Assembly (NCBI GenBank): GCA_950295325.1
Contig: OX485805.1
Span: 47,080,758-47,144,757, forward strand
Reading direction: 5' to 3'
DNA from: Polytrichum commune
Taxonomy: Eukaryota; Streptophyta; Polytrichopsida; Polytrichales; Polytrichaceae
Length of the DNA: 64,000 nt
Below, piece by piece: positions 60,240-64,000 of this stretch (within the stretch, counting starts at the first letter, position 1; each line of letters begins with the position of its first letter). The notes under the pieces are model-generated. The model did not search any database. It saw nothing but the letters and a program-made list of their open reading frames with translations, and was not told the DNA's origin. A program made the translations under genes and the position numbers.

Positions 60240-62700
60240 GAGCCTTAGTGGGGTACGGTGTGTACTAGTGTACACTAAATATGATATTTTAGTGTCACCT
60301 ATTCTAATTGTCTTGGTCAATACTAAGGGACGTTTCACACTATAGCCATCAAAGTCGAGAGGTTGTGGGATTGAACGGCCAAACTTTGTTGAGAGTCCAA
60401 AGAAATGGGCTGAATATAGCCAATAAAATATAGTAATTGGAGCCTTTGGTTGGGCACAATGTGAAGCCTCCAAAGGCCAAGCCCAAACCCAAAGGAGCAT
60501 CCCACTTTATTCCTTGCCCAAAACAACCCCTCCAATCTAACGGCCAAGATCTTGTCGACGATTGATTTTTTTATGAAAAAAGAAAACCGACAATGGATTG
60601 ACTCCTTTCTCGAACAAAAAAAAAAATTATTGGTGAAAAGGAGAAGTGTCATAGGCTTCAAATGGAAGCCCTAGTAAATGCCTCTCGACCATAGTTTGGG
60701 TTTCTATTCTCGTCCGACCCAAACTTCCTTTAAGAGTTTGTCGCCTTCTTCAAAAAGTAGTCATTTTATATTGCAACGGCCTTTGGACTTTGGCCTCTAG
60801 TGTGAAGGATGGAGAGGCTGGACTCTTGGTTTCTTGCAATATGATTAATGGAAATCGATGGCCTCTTGACCTTCGGCCATAGTGTGAAGCGCCCCTAATT
60901 GTACACTAAATGGTATAGTGTCACCAACACTAAATGTTAACCCAACATTATTTGACATTCCTTGTAAATCTTTTGGGGGATTATAGATTTATAGGTTTGC
61001 AATTACTGTCACTTACCAAGTTATGTTTCATCCATACTTCAATCTTCCATGAAAATACTTCATCAAAAGTTGTTGACAAGAGAAGGTAGGGTTTTAACCA
61101 ATGGATGAACTCATCCATTGTCCACGAAATTTTTTGTTCACTTATCCATAAGAAGTGTCATCTGAAAAGTTACCATAGTGACATATTATGACACTAAATA
61201 AACATGCTTATAACTTATTAGTTTTCAAAGTCAATAGAAGGTGTCGGAGACTTGGAAGAGAAATCATCCACAACTTACATCCATAGATGGAGATGAGGGC
61301 ATGTTTACACTAGAAAGACAAAAATGAAAAAGGAATGTCAATGTCTATTACCCTAACATGCAATGTCCATTCACTGCCTCCCTCCCATGTCTGTGTAGGC
61401 ATGGGAGTGGGGGGCGGCTTAGTGCCTATTTTCATAGATGTTTACATTACAGTAAGTATTGTAGTTAGTATTTCTCTTTGTCCTGCTCAATATTGATCGT
61501 AATCCACTTGTGTGGTGTCGCCAACACTAAATGTAAACTTAACCTTATATGTCATTCCTTGTAAAAAGAAAATCGACCATCTTTGATTTATAATGTTGTA
61601 ATAATTGTCACTTACGAAGTGGTTTTTCATGCAAATTCCAATCATATGTGTCAATAATTCATAATATAAATCTTAGAATGCAAATACACCAAACTTTGTT
61701 TCAATAATTGGCATGAAAATATTTCAAATTTCAATCATTCATGACGGTACTTGTAAACATATCCATTAAAAATCACTAAAAAAAACCATCACATTGACAT
61801 TAAATACAACATTTAGTGCAATGACCAGTGACCAGTGACCAGTGACCATGACAATGCCCATCACTTTATAAATCATCTCATTGGTTGAGAAATCAATGGC
61901 AACCCCACTTTGTTTTACACAATGTCATCAAACATAAGAGTGACCTTATCAAAAAAGGGGGGGGGATGGGTACGAGAAATTGTCAAGAAAGTCACATGAA
62001 GTCCTACATGTTAGAAAAATGAATAATGTTGGGTAGGTCACCTAAAAGTTTGTTGCGGCTTAGTAAAAAACAATAGTGACCATATGTGTGTGTGTGAGAG
62101 AGAAAGACTCAATAATTGAAGGTGTAAGGATTCTAGAGACTTGTTTTTTCTCTTAAAATAACCGGTTAACAATGAAAGTTTACAATATAGGTGTAAGGAC
62201 TTTGTGGGCAACATTGGGCCAATTCTTTTGAAAGCCATATCATTTTATATCATTTTATAGGAGTTGCTCTTATGAAATCTTCATTTTGCACCCATGGATG
62301 CCTTTGATTGGAAGGCTCCTTTATAGGGTATTGGGCTACACCGTTGATGGTATTTAGTGTCACGTACACTACTTGTGAAGGGCCTAAACAAGATGCCTAG
62401 AGGTCTCAAAGTGTCATGTCTGTTGTTTGCAAATATGATATTATTCGTCAACATAGGTAACTTTTTGAAGTGAGAGATCATTTGCAATATGACGTTTAGC
62501 GTAGCACATTAGGATATTTGAGATCATAGTTTTGCGTTTTAGTATCCAAGTGGAGGATCATCTTGAGCATACTAATGGCAAGTGTCATGTGTTTACATTT
62601 TTGTATGCAAAAGGAAGATATTCTCGAGCATACTAATGGCAAGCGTCATGTGCGTACACTTAGTCAACTTGTAGACCATGGCGTAACATAGGCATACACC
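60240..62700. repeat. Dispersed repeat family 2, copies b and c
   Basis: 60,240-60,326 plus 60,896-61,200 form one copy split by a MITE. 61,490-61,990 is a second tandem-like copy ('ccaacactaaatgtaaac', 'aattgtcacttacgaag'). 62,480-62,700 matches 31,060-31,310 in reverse. A 'gaccagt' heptamer repeats four times at about 61,821-61,848 and a G9-10 run is at about 61,959. No ORF survives. Confidence 0.65.
60327..60895. mobile_element. PIF/Harbinger-like MITE (569 bp, TSD TAA)
   Basis: The ends GGGACGTTTCACACTATAGCC-like (left) and GGGGCGCTTCACACTATGGCC-like (right, reversed) form a terminal inverted repeat that continues through an 'AAGTCGAGAGG'-type stretch. TAA flanks both sides (60,324-60,326; 60,896-60,898). 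The paralogous repeat at about 30,675 has the uninterrupted 'gatactaattg' site. There is no transposase, so the element is non-autonomous. Confidence 0.85.
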
Positions 62701-64000
62701 TTATAATACTACCATTGACTCCTAGCATGTTGGGTGGAAAATAACTGATAATAATAATCAAGCCTAACGTCTCTTTTTAGTAATAATTATTATTATTGGG
62801 TCAAATGGCCTAAATGAAAGGAAAAAAACAATCATCAAATGTCCAAATATTAGAAAATTTGGTGCCTTGGAACAACTCAATCCAAAGTCAACATCTCCCA
62901 TGCATTGATAACACACCTTGTCACACGCATACATTGTGGCATTCACATAGAGTCAACCTAGCATTCACGTGTTAGATAGTGAACCTATCAAATTCAAGAA
63001 TCTGTAAAGCTTGAGAGCATGCAAAATCATAATGTTCACAACCGTAATTGACACACTAAGATGGCTTAACCTAAACCGTAAGGTTAACATCACATACTTA
63101 GCCATGAATGAATACTCATACACATTTACACACACCAATGTTTATGTAACACAAAGTACTCAGAATATATAACACAAAATCATATAACCATAAAACATAT
63201 GAGCAATTACTTGACATTAATATTGTATATAATGAGTGATGATGATATTCAAATCACACACACACACACACACAGAGGATTATGTAACACGCTGAAGAAA
63301 AAGTTATAATACATGGATTTGTCCGTAGAATATGTTATGTGCCTAAATATATTTATAAATAATTATTTATATGCACATTTTCTTATATTTTTAATAAAAA
63401 AACTTACGGACCCTCTGAGCGCTTTTTGAAAAATTAGTTTAGTGGACATTTTTCGCCCAACTTGTTATTAGCCTACAGTTTTGAACATACCTATACATAA
63501 ATATCAGTACATGTACTTGATCATCATGTGTCATGAGGTGGCACTAATCATGAAAGTGTTAACCATTAGTGTAACCTAGCATACACCTAAGAATAGGGCA
63601 CATCACACTATTTCGCATGTGGCACTAAACCGTAAAGGGTGTAGTTTGGACCACCGTTTCCATGAAGTGATTTTATATGATTCTATTACGCAACCTATCT
63701 TGGGTATAAGTTAGTTTTGAGCCTTTACACACAACATTCATTAGATGATACCTTGTTATGATTTGATACATGCCGTAGTAGTGGACATGCATGTGAATGT
63801 TGGGTTGGGTTAGTTTGGGTTGACACATGTTAGTTTTTTACGCATACTAAGAATATAAATTTTGAATAGTTTTTTTGGACACTTTCGTATTGGTTGAAAA
63901 TTGTAATTTTATGGAACACCTCTTCATTGATTTGAACTTACTACTAAATGCATACACCTATCAATTCTAGGGTTTTCTCATAGACACAACATGATTTTAC
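62701..64000. other. Intergenic, no gene
   Basis: No exon or RNA gene is supported. A (CA)10 microsatellite lies at 63,255-63,274 and AT-rich stretches follow. The last 500 bases show nothing I can name. Confidence 0.5.

Noticed and set aside
1-64000. CRISPR arrays, operons or bacterial ribosome binding sites
   Set aside because: Spliced plant-type genes and transposons show this is eukaryotic nuclear DNA; the short tandem repeats lack spacer structure.

Overview
This window is eukaryotic nuclear DNA from a streptophyte, most likely a land plant. The evidence is multi-exon genes with GT-AG introns of about 70-1,250 bp, plant-type gene families (malectin-containing kinesin-14, ARIADNE-type RBR ligase with a C-terminal RanBP2 finger, NiaP/OCT7-like transporter), and long AT-rich spacers full of decayed transposons. 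A PARP fused to a UBE2Q-like E2, which I do not associate with seed plants, makes a non-seed lineage (bryophyte, lycophyte, fern or charophyte) my guess. The sequence does not settle the species. All gene models below were assembled by hand from reading frames, splice sites and phase.

Layout. 1-5,391 (-): a kinesin-14 gene, cut by the left edge. 10,818-16,172 (-): a five-exon MFS transporter. Its introns, 3' end and upstream DNA carry at least five separate tandem duplications of about 200-440 bp. 19,300-36,600: a gene-poor block with a Harbinger-like MITE, two Mutator-type MITEs with 9-bp target duplications (one interrupted by an endonuclease-type non-LTR retrotransposon), a tRNA-derived SINE and two dispersed repeat families. 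38,570-43,455 (+): a 15-exon ARIADNE-like E3 ubiquitin ligase behind a GC- and purine-rich leader. 47,649-52,233 (-): a two-exon gene for a protein of about 1,150 residues that joins a PARP/ART domain to a UBE2Q-like E2 domain. A decayed duplicate of its own 5' end and a minisatellite array lie upstream. 55,048-58,817: a structurally complete pogo/Tc1-type transposon with an open 916-codon transposase, matched terminal inverted repeats and TA target duplications. 58,916-59,480: a dead mariner-like transposase. 60,240-62,700: a dispersed repeat copy carrying a second Harbinger-like MITE. The last 1.3 kb shows no gene.

The ARIADNE ligase and the PARP-E2 gene are tail-to-tail neighbours and both belong to ubiquitin chemistry; a functional link is only a suggestion. 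The strongest points for follow-up are the PARP-E2 fusion, the apparently complete pogo element, and the nested insertions for which unoccupied paralogous sites can be read in the same window.
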